Source of the DNA: Sceloporus undulatus
Lineage: Eukaryota; Chordata; Lepidosauria; Squamata; Phrynosomatidae
Assembly (NCBI RefSeq): GCF_019175285.1
Contig: NC_056527.1
Span: 114,206,336-114,270,335 of the forward strand
Length of the DNA: 64,000 nucleotides
Direction: 5' to 3'
In this document: positions 55,546 to 64,000 of the stretch, piece after piece
Position numbering within the stretch: position 1 is the first letter of the stretch
Layout: every line of letters starts with the position of its first letter
The notes under the pieces: model-generated
Told to the model about the DNA's origin: nothing
The model's database searches: none
What the model saw: the letters and a program-made list of their open reading frames with translations, nothing else
Translations under genes and position numbers: made by a program

Positions 55546-56264
55546 TTGTTAGGCTACCCATCATGAATCCATGTCAGGCCCCTAGAAATAAAGCTGGATC
55601 TAGGAATGTTCTTGAGTCACACACTTGCTCTTTCAAGGAGAGTGCACCAAGCAATTGGAATATAGAGTTCCTGAACTCTGGAACCATCCACCTATGGTAC
55701 CACCACCATGTAATTATTCATTTTCAGTGTAATGGTTTTCATCCAGCCCACTGAGTCATTGGTGTAGCAGCATCTCCAGAGACCTGCCTGTGTCAAATGG
55801 CAAAGGGAATATAACAGGGATGAAGGTATCATGCCTCATAAATGACACCTCCTCCAGCTCCCCAAGAGACCCTGAATAGATTCATATTAGAATGAAACAT
55901 TTTGGAAGATATGATGGAATCATACACACAGGGTAAATGTCATGAAGTTAAGCAGAACCCCTTTCTCACGATACTGTCTTCTGAAACCAAATGTTAAGAG
56001 GGGGCATTTGTAAGACATTTGCTAATGCTGAAATGCTGTCTTTCAAAAGCTTGAATATTCACTCCTTTGACAAACGCCAAACTGTCACAGACACAACACA
56101 CTGACTGCAAGAGCTGAACAGACAAGGGGAAGAAGAAGTGTGAAAATTGCCTTATTCCAGCTAATAGATGCAGCAACCATGTTTTTCTTTAGCACATCCT
56201 GGTAAGTCAAAGACATTGCATGCATGTACAGTATCTCCTCAGGACTAGTTTCATCCCAGGAGGT
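55546..56264. other. Unrecognised
   Basis: No exon, D segment or repeat recognised. Confidence 0.3.
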
Positions 56265-56420
56265 TCTGAAGAATCATAGAATCATAGAGTTGGAAGAGAC
56301 CCCAAGGGCCACTCAGTCCAACCCCATTCTGTCATGCAGGAACTCACAATTAAAGCACTCCAACAGATGGCCACTCAGCCTCTGTTTAAAAACTTCCAAA
56401 GAAGGTGTCTCTTTCTTGAA
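56265..56420 (-). repeat. CR1 LINE 3' end fragment
   Basis: AGAATCATAGAATCATAGAG, CAAGGGCCACTCAGTCCAAC and CAGCCTCTGTTTAAAAACTT, minus-strand CR1 3' end. Confidence 0.8.
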
Positions 56421-57305
56421 GATCTGAATGCCTTTGGAAGACCAACATTATTTTTTCCCCATTTATTCAACAAAACAACTCCAAATCCCATTAAAATTGT
56501 GTTTTTCTTTCTTTACTTCTTTGACATTTGTTAGTTACGATGTTAGTTGCTGCCATATCTTACTATCCCCAATGGTCACAGATTTTCTCTTTAAATCTTT
56601 CTGGAATCAAGAGAAGACAACAACAAATAAACAACCAGTTAACAGTTTGTGAGAAGACTTGGCATTGTGTCCTTGAAAAAAAGCCCAAAAGGGCCAGTTG
56701 TGGAGTCTTTCTAAGATGCTGGTTAGTGATATTACATATTTCAGAAAAGGCTGCATCTCAGAATTTAGATACTTTACTATAGAACTACCATAAACATTGA
56801 TAGGAACCTCACCAAAAACTCATTTCAACCCAGAGCTACTATGTGGACCACAGCTGAGGTAGGGCTCCCATATCATCATGTTACTAGATATGATACAGTA
56901 AACCCAGAAGGCCATATCTATTGCAAGGCTGGAGAAAAACAGAGGGGAAATAATAAAAGAATCTATTTCCCATTTATCTCCTATTTATGTTGAATTCTAA
57001 AACTGCTGCTAAGACACTTTTGCAATGTTCCAAGTGGGTTTATGCTGTACCAGCCATCACAGTCAACGCTTGCTAACATATAGTGATAAGTTGTAGTACA
57101 AATACGTCTGAAAAATCTTCAGAGACGAAAAAGTTATTGCAAGATGCAGCTGATGGACTGCGTTCAAACTGTACAAGGAAGATCATTATGAAATGAAGCG
57201 TAGCAAGTTGGCATATTCTACTCCAGCTGCTATCCGAGCTATCAATAGGAGCTGGGTGTTCCTATTGTATTTATAGTAAAGAATCATCACAAGGAGAAAG
57301 GAAAG
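56421..57305. other. Unrecognised
   Basis: No exon or repeat recognised. Confidence 0.3.
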
Positions 57306-57333
57306 AGTTTTTGTTAAGGCTTTACGCAGTGTG
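57306..57333 (+). promoter_or_regulatory. 5' 12-RSS of DH at 57,334
   Basis: Nonamer AGTTTTTGT (8 of 9), spacer 12, heptamer CAGTGTG (6 of 7). Confidence 0.85.
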
Positions 57334-57349
57334 GATGGGGGGGTAGCAG
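57334..57349 (+). CDS. DH segment (WGGS)
   Basis: A 16-bp segment GATGGGGGGGTAGCAG. It is the best-defined D in the window: the 3' signal has consensus heptamer CACAGTG and consensus nonamer ACAAAAACC with a 12-bp spacer, and the 5' signal is near consensus with a 12-bp spacer. Frame 3 reads W-G-G-S, frame 1 D-G-G-V-A, frame 2 stops. It is 1.76 kb upstream of JH1 on the same strand, the expected place for the last D before JH. Confidence 0.92.
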
Positions 57350-57377
57350 CACAGTGATACATTCCCACACAAAAACC
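57350..57377 (+). promoter_or_regulatory. 3' 12-RSS of DH at 57,334
   Basis: Heptamer CACAGTG, spacer 12, nonamer ACAAAAACC; both motifs are exact consensus. Confidence 0.95.
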
Positions 57378-57689
57378 CTTTTAGAGACAACAGGATATCT
57401 CCAGATTCACTCTTTTAACTGCACATGCACCCAAATTTTAAAGCCTCGTCACTGAATGCATGCCCATCTTCTTGCAGAGCCAAACATTCCTGCATCCTCT
57501 TGCCAAGCACAGTCACAAGTACCTTCTGTAGCTTCACAGGGAGGATAAGCTTGTTTGCCTACACCATTTGATGATCTCTAAGGCAAGAAGAGCAATACCT
57601 GGGGTTGGAGGAATGCACTGAACATCCTGTAACGTGCTAAGGGCCACCCTAATCCCAATGTTTCCACTAAATGAACTGCACTGGCAATA

Positions 57690-57802
57690 AAGGCTGTATC
57701 TATACTGGAAAGAGAATGCAGTTTTGACACCACTTCAACTGCCATGGGTCAATGCTATGGAATCCGCCCCAATTGTTCTCAGAGGGGCGGGATACAAATA
57801 AA

Positions 57803-57847
<45 letters not shown>

Positions 57848-58002
57848 CCTGGGATTTGTAGTTTAGTGAGATATTTAGCCTTTTCTGTCAGAGAGCTCTG
57901 GTGCCACAACAAATTACAAATCCCAGGATTCCATAGCATGGAGCCATGGCAGTTGAAGCAGTGTCAAACTGCATTTATTTCTGCAGTGCAGATGCAGCCA
58001 AA
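57690..58002. mobile_element. Palindromic MITE with L2-like tail inserted
   Basis: MITE halves (TGTATCTATACTGGAAAG ... ATGCTATGGAAT and TGGGATTTGTAGTTTAGTGA ... CTGCAGTGCAGATGCAGCC) are separated by about 80 bp of CCGCCCCAATTGTTCTCAGA, GGCGGGATACAAATAAA and (ATT)n, a minimal L2/SINE-type 3' tail. Confidence 0.7.
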
Positions 58003-59069
58003 GTGAGCAGTTCACCTCATGTAAACAAGGCACTTCCTAAAAGCATCTAGGAAAGGAACCCAACTGAAAAACAAGCTGCCCACATTCCATAAGCCTTGTT
58101 TTTATGCAAACACCACTGCTGCCTTCTGATTTTAACATTTCCACTGAATTTGTAGCTACAAATACAATTTTTTAAAACAAGTAAATAAATTGCACAAGTT
58201 ACAGTCACCTTGTTTTGCTGGTGGATTGTGCTTAGTGGAAGCATTGACAAACATGTTCCTGAATATCCATGCTCAGAAGTAAAGTGGTTAGCACACACAC
58301 ACACACACACACACACATTTTGGCACTCCTGCCATTGCCAGTTTTCCTGCCATGGTACTATATTTCAAGATTGTGGCAAAGGAACACCATGCTGGTGAAA
58401 GGAATTAAAGACATATAGAAAAAATTGGGTCTGCTTCTTAAATGCTAAGAGTTGTTTCCATCCCTCTGAATATCTAAGCTTGGTTTTAATTCCTGGTTTG
58501 ATTGGATAACTACCTTCTTCCAATTTAACTTCATTGAGAACTGGAGTTAATGAGACTGACTTAAGGCCAGCCTATCATAACTGGTTAACCCTCTCAGGGT
58601 TGTCCCTCTTAAGGATCTTCTGTTTCCATTCTGGAAAGAAGCATTTAGATTCTTCCCAGCATCTGCTTTAACCACAGATTGAAAAAGATAACAAAATAGA
58701 CTTCAAACAGTAACCCTATATGCCATTTCCTTCAAGTACGCCCTATTAAACTCAAGAAGACTTTTGAGCAGACATGCAATAGCGTTATTCTAATCAATAT
58801 ATAATTTTGTGGAGCAAATTCTCTTGGTTAAAGATGCACAAGCCATTTGGCTATCCATATCCCTTTACTGGGCTGCTGCCTTAAAGGCTGTACACCATTA
58901 CACTAACCAAATTTGGCTCATTAAAATATAAATATTTGGCATGTTTTGGAATTTTAATAGTCAATAAATAATGGGGAAATGGATCAGAAGACCATTCTCA
59001 TCCATCACCCACTCATGATAACTCTACATTTGCGCTAAGATCATACAGGAATTCTAACATAGGAAACAA
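58003..59069. other. DH-JH interval
   Basis: (CA)n at about 58,291-58,317. No other repeat, D segment or exon recognised. Confidence 0.35.
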
Positions 59070-59108
59070 AGTATTTGTAGAGAACAAAGTAGGAGGGATA
59101 CAGCTGTG
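59070..59108 (+). promoter_or_regulatory. 23-RSS of JH1
   Basis: Nonamer AGTATTTGT (7 of 9), spacer 23, heptamer AGCTGTG (5 of 7, first base changed). Confidence 0.65.
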
Positions 59109-59167
59109 CTACTACAGCTATGCTTTCGATTACTGGGGTAAAGGGACACCAGTCACTGTTACATCAG
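59109..59167 (+). CDS. JH1 segment
   Basis: Encodes YSYAFDYWGKGTPVTVTS, a heavy-chain joining segment with the W-G-x-G motif that forms the framework-4 beta bulge. The splice donor TCAG|GTAAAC gives phase 1, matching the CH exons. A 23-spacer signal precedes it. Proline stands where leucine or glutamine is common (GTPVTV), which is mildly unusual. Confidence 0.88.
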
Positions 59168-59531
59168 GTAAACATTTCTTTATTTCCTTTTCCTCATAGC
59201 AGATTCATTGGTTCCTGCAGATTAATTGTTTGCCAAAAAATATGATTCTGTGCATATTCCTAGACAGATGAGGATCTTCTAGGGACTCTTCACCCCCATC
59301 TATGTTTGTGCCGATCTTGTGTTTAGCACTATTAATATTACTACACTTATCCACACGTAATATGATTTAGATGCCGTTACACCCTGGAACATTCATTTCA
59401 GCTATTCAGGGAAAGATCAGATACTGTAGGAAAAATTGCAGCCTTGTGCTCAAGTTTCATAGCATGATGGCTGGATCCAGGCAGAGGACTGAGCATAACG
59501 CAACCAAAGACTTGGCCCTGGTAGCCATAGA

Positions 59532-59570
59532 TATATTTGTGCAAGCCATTAAAGGAAGAGATTTACTGTG
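59532..59570 (+). promoter_or_regulatory. 23-RSS of JH2
   Basis: Nonamer TATATTTGT (6 of 9), spacer 23, heptamer TACTGTG (6 of 7). Confidence 0.7.
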
Positions 59571-59626
59571 TAGCTGGGGTGTTTTTGATTACTGGGGACA
59601 AGGCACCCTGGTTACTGTCACAACAG
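59571..59626 (+). CDS. JH2 segment
   Basis: Encodes SWGVFDYWGQGTLVTVTT, near-canonical JH with WGQGTLVTV. Donor ACAG|GTAAAT, phase 1. The long open frame running through it from 59,371 is accidental, since germline JH is not preceded by coding sequence. Confidence 0.9.
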
Positions 59627-59712
59627 GTAAATATCTTCATTTTTCATGAATTCCTTATTTCTAATATGTTAAGTATTTCAAAATGTTAAATTCTGAGGAG
59701 AACTCTTCCATG

Positions 59713-59751
59713 AGAATTTGAACAGAGAGGTCTGGGCAATAGAGTAATGTG
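59713..59751 (+). promoter_or_regulatory. 23-RSS of JH3 (weak)
   Basis: Nonamer AGAATTTGA (5 of 9), spacer 23, heptamer TAATGTG (5 of 7). Weakest signal of the cluster. Confidence 0.5.
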
Positions 59752-59802
59752 TTGCAGCTTTGGGTTACTGGGGACAAGGCACCCAAGTGACCCTCTCATC
59801 AG
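59752..59802 (+). CDS. JH3 segment
   Basis: Encodes AALGYWGQGTQVTLSS, shorter than its neighbours at the 5' side. Donor TCAG|GTAAAT, phase 1. Good coding part but poor signal, so low use is likely. Confidence 0.85.
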
Positions 59803-59865
59803 GTAAATATCCAGCCTTTCTATCTGTTTCTATCAAGAATTCTAGAAATGTCGTTATGTCCTTTA

Positions 59866-60117
59866 TGGTCCCCCGGGTTACGAAATACCCAGGTTACGAA
59901 ATTTTCGGGATACGAAAAAATCCCATAGGGATTTATTGTTTCGGCTTACGAAGGTTTTTTCGGGTTACGAAAAAACCCCGGCGCTGTTTTAAATGGAGCC
60001 GCGGCACAGCCGCGGCTTTTTCCCCATTAGCGCCTATGGGCTATTCGGCTTACGAAGTATCCCGGGTTACGAAAGCGGCGGCGGAACGAATTAATTTCGT
60101 AACCCGGGGTACCAGTG
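59866..60117. mobile_element. Tigger/pogo-like MITE abutting JH4 signal
   Basis: Same family as 6,469. The left terminus is eroded (TATGGTCCCCCGGG). The right terminus GGTACCAGTG is followed by TA at 60118-60119. These last bases overlap the nonamer of the JH4 recombination signal (60116-60124). Confidence 0.8.
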
Positions 60118-60154
60118 TATTTGAATAGAGTAGTTTGGGAAATAGATGACTGTG
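60116..60154 (+). promoter_or_regulatory. 23-RSS of JH4, nonamer partly MITE-derived
   Basis: Nonamer TGTATTTGA (6 of 9), spacer 23, heptamer GACTGTG (6 of 7). The first two nonamer bases (TG) are the terminal bases of the MITE and the next two (TA) its target site. Confidence 0.65.
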
Positions 60155-60213
60155 ATACAGCTGGAATGCTTTTGATTACTGGGGACCAGGCACACTGGTG
60201 ACTGTCTCATCAG
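60155..60213 (+). CDS. JH4 segment
   Basis: Encodes YSWNAFDYWGPGTLVTVSS. Donor TCAG|GTAAAA, phase 1. The ending LVTVSS is the classic heavy-chain framework 4. WGPG is an accepted variant. Confidence 0.88.
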
Positions 60214-60338
60214 GTAAAACTCTACACTTCAATTTGTGGTTGTAGTTAATGCAGATTTACAGAATTTATTTTATATAACCTTGGAATTTTCGAGAAATAT
60301 TTATATGGATTTTCAGTTAGGGAGACAGTCATTGTCAT

Positions 60339-60438
60339 NNNNNNNNNNNNNNNNNNNNNNNNNNNNNNNNNNNNNNNNNNNNNNNNNNNNNNNNNNNNNN
60401 NNNNNNNNNNNNNNNNNNNNNNNNNNNNNNNNNNNNNN
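60339..60438. other. Assembly gap (100 N) with duplicated flanks
   Basis: GAGAAATATTTATATGGATT and the following bases up to CAGTCATTGTCAT (60,292-60,338) are repeated right after the gap (60,439-60,485). The contig ends overlap; little or no sequence is probably missing. Confidence 0.85.
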
Positions 60439-60485
60439 GAGAAATATTTATATGGATTTTCAGTTAGGGAGACAGTCATTGTCAT

Positions 60486-61039
60486 TGTTGGTGGTGATTC
60501 CTTTAAAAGTGTGTTCCTCAAGCTACTAAATGATGACTAAAATGTTATATTCTTGTGTTTAAAAAAATCAGGTATTGGGTTATTTTTCTTGAGAGATCTT
60601 CTTGTTGAGTATCAGATCAATCTCTAATCTTTACTCCCACTAGAATAAATAGAAGTGCTCAAAGAGGAATATAAAGCCTAGGTTGACCAGGATGTATTTT
60701 TTAAACCTAAACTTCTTAGGATATAAAAGAGAACCACTTAGAGAGTAGAATTGTTCATTGTTATAGCTCTTAAGATCTGGATCTGGATCTGGGGCATTTT
60801 AGCATGAGTTTTCATGTTAATTTCATTAAAAAACAGCTTAGCAGAAACTTATGTACCTCCACCTTTGGTTCATAGTATGTGAAGCCTGTATGTGTGAGAG
60901 AGAGAGTTTTTCTGAACCTATCCATGACTTAACACTTAGCATCTTGTATTTAAAGTAGTTCATAAATAGACTGAGAGCAAAACACAATTCATCAGTTCAC
61001 AAAAAATGTTGAAATAGAAAGAGACAATGAACATTTTAG
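60486..61039. other. JH4-JH5 interval, first part
   Basis: No JH, exon or repeat recognised. Confidence 0.35.
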
Positions 61040-61235
61040 AAGCTAATTAGGATCATCTCTGGTTAGTGCTTGGATGGGTAACCACCAGTGAATCCTATGT
61101 GCTGAAAGTTATATTTCAGAGGAAGCAAGTGGCAAAACCACCTCTGAGGACTCTTTGTCTAAGAAAACCCTCTGAAATGTATGGGGTTGCCATAAGTTGT
61201 CAGCGGACTTAAAGACACATACATACACACATTAG
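61040..61235 (+). repeat. 5S-rRNA-derived SINE
   Basis: Truncated 5S-like part (GGTTAGTGCTTGGATGGGTAACC) followed by the tail also found at 340-575 (TTATATTTCAGAGGAAGCAA, GGGGTTGCCATAAGTTG). Confidence 0.75.
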
Positions 61236-61385
61236 ATAAATACCATACTGCTCTTATATATATATATGATTATTCCACCTGCTTACTAAAGTCAATTAAT
61301 TCACTTCAGAAATTTTATAAAGTTTAGAGTAGAACTCTGAAGAAAAACTGCACTCTCAGATGACTTCAGTTAATAATGGAAGGCA

Positions 61386-61388
61386 GAT

Positions 61389-61445
<57 letters not shown>
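61386..61445. repeat. (GATA)n microsatellite
   Basis: About 14 GATA units, 25 bp upstream of the JH5 nonamer. Confidence 0.9.
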
Positions 61446-61469
61446 TTGAGCACACTCGCATGAGAAAGG

Positions 61470-61508
61470 GGATTTTGTACAGAAGAAATCTACAACCACA
61501 CTAGTGTG
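61470..61508 (+). promoter_or_regulatory. 23-RSS of JH5
   Basis: Nonamer GGATTTTGT (8 of 9), spacer 23, heptamer TAGTGTG (5 of 7). Confidence 0.7.
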
Positions 61509-61558
61509 CAACCGATTTGATCACTGGGGCAATGGGACCCTCGTGACTGTAACATCAG
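61509..61558 (+). CDS. JH5 segment
   Basis: Encodes NRFDHWGNGTLVTVTS. Donor TCAG|GTAAGA, phase 1. The WGNG variant creates an N-G-T glycosylation sequon in framework 4, which the other six JHs lack. Confidence 0.88.
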
Positions 61559-61697
61559 GTAAGATTTCTTAATCTAAGCTTATTAATTTTGTAACATTTT
61601 GTCTCATGATTCTGTGCCACATGTGAGCTTTTTGAGATGGTAGTCAGTAATCCAATGGTAGATTGGTTACGAAAAATGGACACTGTACACAGAATAA

Positions 61698-61736
61698 GGT
61701 TTTTGTGCCATATCCTTAGTCCAAAGTATCTCTGTG
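61698..61736 (+). promoter_or_regulatory. 23-RSS of JH6
   Basis: Nonamer GGTTTTTGT (consensus), spacer 23, heptamer CTCTGTG (6 of 7). Best signal of the cluster. Confidence 0.88.
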
Positions 61737-61789
61737 CAGCTGGTACTTTGACTACTGGGGAAAAGGAACCAAGGTGACTGTCACGTCAG
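61737..61789 (+). CDS. JH6 segment
   Basis: Encodes SWYFDYWGKGTKVTVTS. Donor TCAG|GTAATA, phase 1. The strongest recombination signal in the cluster suggests frequent use. Confidence 0.92.
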
Positions 61790-62324
61790 GTAATAATTTT
61801 TATTCTGCAGATGTTGCAAACATTTGTCCTTAATCAAACTAGCAAATGTGATTTGTTCAGTATCGTCTACATTCTGAATAAGCAGGTCTGTTGTTATTCA
61901 CTTGTTGCTGCCTGATGCTTAGAAAAATTGTTGGCTTAGGAGCTAAAACCAGTTTTCAAGATCTACAAGGATAATACTATATACAGAAATAGAAACTTTG
62001 GTCAGCAGCTACGATTCGCAATTTATTTACTCTAGAGTAGCTAATTCATGTTAATGAGTCTGTACCAGAGTAACTGGACAGGAGACTGCAGACCAAATTG
62101 GGTAAAGTCAGATAATTTATTTATGAGAATTGGAGTGCGACTGGATCCAGTAATTGCAAGAAGTCTAGTTTAAATGTATTTTTGGAATGTAGAAACATGA
62201 GCCTCAAGGCTCATCACTGTTACTCCTAAGTAAATTCTCCAAAAGCCATGCAGATATTTTTCATGATAATGGGAACTCATTTCATCTTGAAAATACCCCA
62301 AACTGCCTACAAAAACTGTGGGCC
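61790..62324. other. JH6-JH7 interval
   Basis: No further JH, exon or repeat recognised. Confidence 0.35.
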
Positions 62325-62363
62325 ACATTTTGTGCATCTTCAACAATAGATTCAACCAGTGTG
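62325..62363 (+). promoter_or_regulatory. 23-RSS of JH7
   Basis: Nonamer ACATTTTGT (6 of 9), spacer 23, heptamer CAGTGTG (6 of 7). Confidence 0.75.
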
Positions 62364-62417
62364 ATTACTGGAGCTTCGACTATTGGGGAAAGGGCACCCA
62401 CGTCCTTGTCAGTTCAG
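62364..62417 (+). CDS. JH7 segment
   Basis: Encodes YWSFDYWGKGTHVLVSS. Donor TCAG|GTAAAA, phase 1. Leucine in place of threonine (HVLVSS) is a small deviation. It is the last JH in the window. The following constant gene, presumably IgM, is not reached. Confidence 0.9.
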
Positions 62418-62540
62418 GTAAAATATAAATATAAATATATATATGTTCTTGATTATTTCTCTCTCTAAAAAGGTTGTTTCAAATTTTGATTCCTAACTAT
62501 CAGATTTGGCCCAGTCTTCTGCTGATGTTTTCTTTTCGCA

Positions 62541-63116
62541 TTTTTTTTTTTTTAATGTTTTTTTTAATTTTTATTGAAAACAAACATCGAACATAAACAA
62601 ATACATTGACATTTACTAACATTAAACATTTAAACATATAGAAATTAACATTAAAACTATAAGACAAAGACAGGTCAGGTTTCCACATTGAAAGTCCACA
62701 TATATCTTGAACATTGTAGCTTCTTTTTTTTTTTTTTATGTATCTGACACATTTTTTATATATATATATTTACTTACACTTTTTTTTCCTTTTTTCCTTT
62801 TACAGATCTACCCTTCCCTTCCCCCTCCCCTCTTCCCTCCCATTCCACCTACCCTTCTTCCTCCCCTCTCCCTGCCTAACCCATATCCTATTTCTTTATC
62901 TTCCCCCCCTTTACTTCCTTTTGTTTACATTACACTATTCCAGTACTGTTCTATTATATTCCACACATCTTCTTCAGCCTCTTCCTCATCTTCTTCTTTT
63001 CTTTTTATACTCCTGGACAGTCTATCCGCCTCTTTCATTTCCATCACCTTATTAAACCAGTCCTCTATAGTTGGTACTTGCTCTACTTTCCATCTTTGTG
63101 CATATAGCAACCTTGC
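62541..63116 (-). mobile_element. L1-like LINE 3' part
   Basis: It starts on the plus strand with a long T run (the element's poly-A). The minus strand encodes a piece typical of L1 ORF2 C-termini (YAQRWKVEQVPTIEDWFNKV, MEMKEADRLSRSI). It runs into a 100-N gap. Confidence 0.65.
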
Positions 63117-63216
63117 NNNNNNNNNNNNNNNNNNNNNNNNNNNNNNNNNNNNNNNNNNNNNNNNNNNNNNNNNNNNNNNNNNNNNNNNNNNNNNNNNNNN
63201 NNNNNNNNNNNNNNNN
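63117..63216. other. Assembly gap (100 N)
   Basis: It lies inside antisense L1-like sequence. No duplicated flank was noticed. Confidence 0.95.
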
Positions 63217-64000
63217 TATATTGTTATAAAATGTGAATTTCAACCATTTCCTCGGTAACAATGTATCTGAATACTTTGTGTCAAGGAGAGAAAATAAATA
63301 TATCATGTCTACTTTGAACCCTTACATCGGAGAAAACATCTTGTAATAATTGTTCACTGTGTCTTTCTTTTATACCTTTTTGGAGAAGCCAGAAAGTATA
63401 GAAACGAAAAAGCCGAGATTCCCCCAAAAAGGATAGTAAATGGCATATCCGTATAGCTATCTTGTTTTCAGAATCATCTTGTTACACTTCCTCAGGTCTA
63501 TATTTTGACTGTTAATTAAAAAAGAATACATAACATGAGATATAGTAAATTACAACAAAAAATGTATACCTTGGTCCCAATCACTTAATTAAAGCCTTAT
63601 TGCATTAAGTTTTCTCTCTTAAATATTAATCAACGCCACATTTATGTCCCATTCCTTGTTTATGTGCAATAGAACTTTTTCCCATTGCTCCTTTCTTTTC
63701 TTCTTGTCCCTATTTTGCACCTCACAGGAAATCCTATCCATTTCTCTTAATTCAAGCACTTTAAGCATCCAACTCTCCCATGATGGAATCTCTTTAGATT
63801 TCCATAATTTGGCTATTATTATTCTGGCTGCAGTGATAAGGTATAGTACTAATCTCCAATATTTCGTCTCCATCGTCTTTAACGAAGTGGTTATATTCAA
63901 TAGGTATAATTTGGGATCCATTGCAAATTTATATTGTAAAATGCTTTGTAAAGATTTATGTACCACTTTCCAAAATACTTTAATCATGCTACAACCCCAC
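63217..64000 (-). mobile_element. L1-like LINE ORF2 C-terminal part
   Basis: Minus-strand frame (63,619-63,987) encodes FAMDPKLYLLNI, RLVLYLITAARIIIAKLWKS, EIPSWESWMLKVLELREMD, characteristic of the L1 ORF2 C-terminus. The segment 63,217-63,618 is probably its 3' UTR. It continues past the window. Confidence 0.7.

Noticed and set aside
57481-57520. CACAGTC heptamer-like motif
   Set aside because: No nonamer at 12 or 23 bp.
59371-59570. Open frame continuous with JH2
   Set aside because: It crosses a recombination signal with a 23-bp spacer; germline JH is not preceded by coding sequence.

Overview
The window is vertebrate nuclear DNA from an immunoglobulin heavy-chain (IGH) locus, almost certainly of a squamate reptile and probably an iguanian lizard. 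The evidence is IgY-type constant exons, tRNA-derived Sauria-type and 5S-rRNA-derived SINEs, CR1, L2-like and L1 LINEs, and hAT elements with SPIN-type and OposCharlie3-type ends. Species and family are inference; no database was searched.

Layout, all immunoglobulin parts on the + strand. (1) 1-12.3 kb: a 3' part of one IgY heavy-chain gene (IgY-1), with CH2, CH3, CH4 with secretory stop, polyA signal and two membrane exons; its CH1 must lie left of the window. (2) 12.3-30.7 kb: a repeat-filled interval with an antisense CR1 LINE split by a solo LTR, L2-like fragments, a 6.5-kb inverted repeat (19.53-26.06 kb) whose outer parts are dense in AGCT, and a 931-bp hAT insertion with a perfect 8-bp target duplication just upstream of the next gene. 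(3) 30.9-43.7 kb: a complete second IgY gene (IgY-2), CH1 to CH4 plus two membrane exons. (4) 43.7-51.2 kb: no immunoglobulin exon recognised; MITEs, SINEs and a SPIN element. (5) 51.2-57.4 kb: DH segments, two convincing (55,002-55,016 and 57,334-57,349), both flanked by 12-spacer recombination signals, plus two degraded candidates. (6) 59.1-62.4 kb: seven JH segments, each preceded by a signal with exactly 23 bp of spacer. (7) 62.5-64 kb: antisense L1 fragments. No VH segment and no IgM or IgD exon was seen.

How the parts work together: DH (12-RSS) and JH (23-RSS) satisfy the 12/23 rule and would build a VDJ exon. A constant gene, presumably IgM, should follow beyond the right edge. The two IgY genes encode secreted forms (stop at the end of CH4) and membrane forms (splice from a donor inside the last CH4 codons to the membrane exons), with a cytoplasmic tail carrying a tyrosine-asparagine motif like the Ig-tail-tyrosine motif of IgG and IgE.

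Main oddity: in the usual tetrapod order IgY lies downstream of JH-mu-delta. Here two IgY genes lie upstream of a D-J cluster in the same orientation. VDJ joining to these JHs followed by ordinary deletional class switching could not use them. Either the locus contains tandem V-D-J-C units, or IgY sits 5' of a D-J cluster as IgT/Z does in teleosts, or the scaffold is mis-ordered. Seven N gaps are present, and two show duplicated flanks that look like unmerged contig ends, but none lies between the IgY-2 membrane exons and the first DH candidate.
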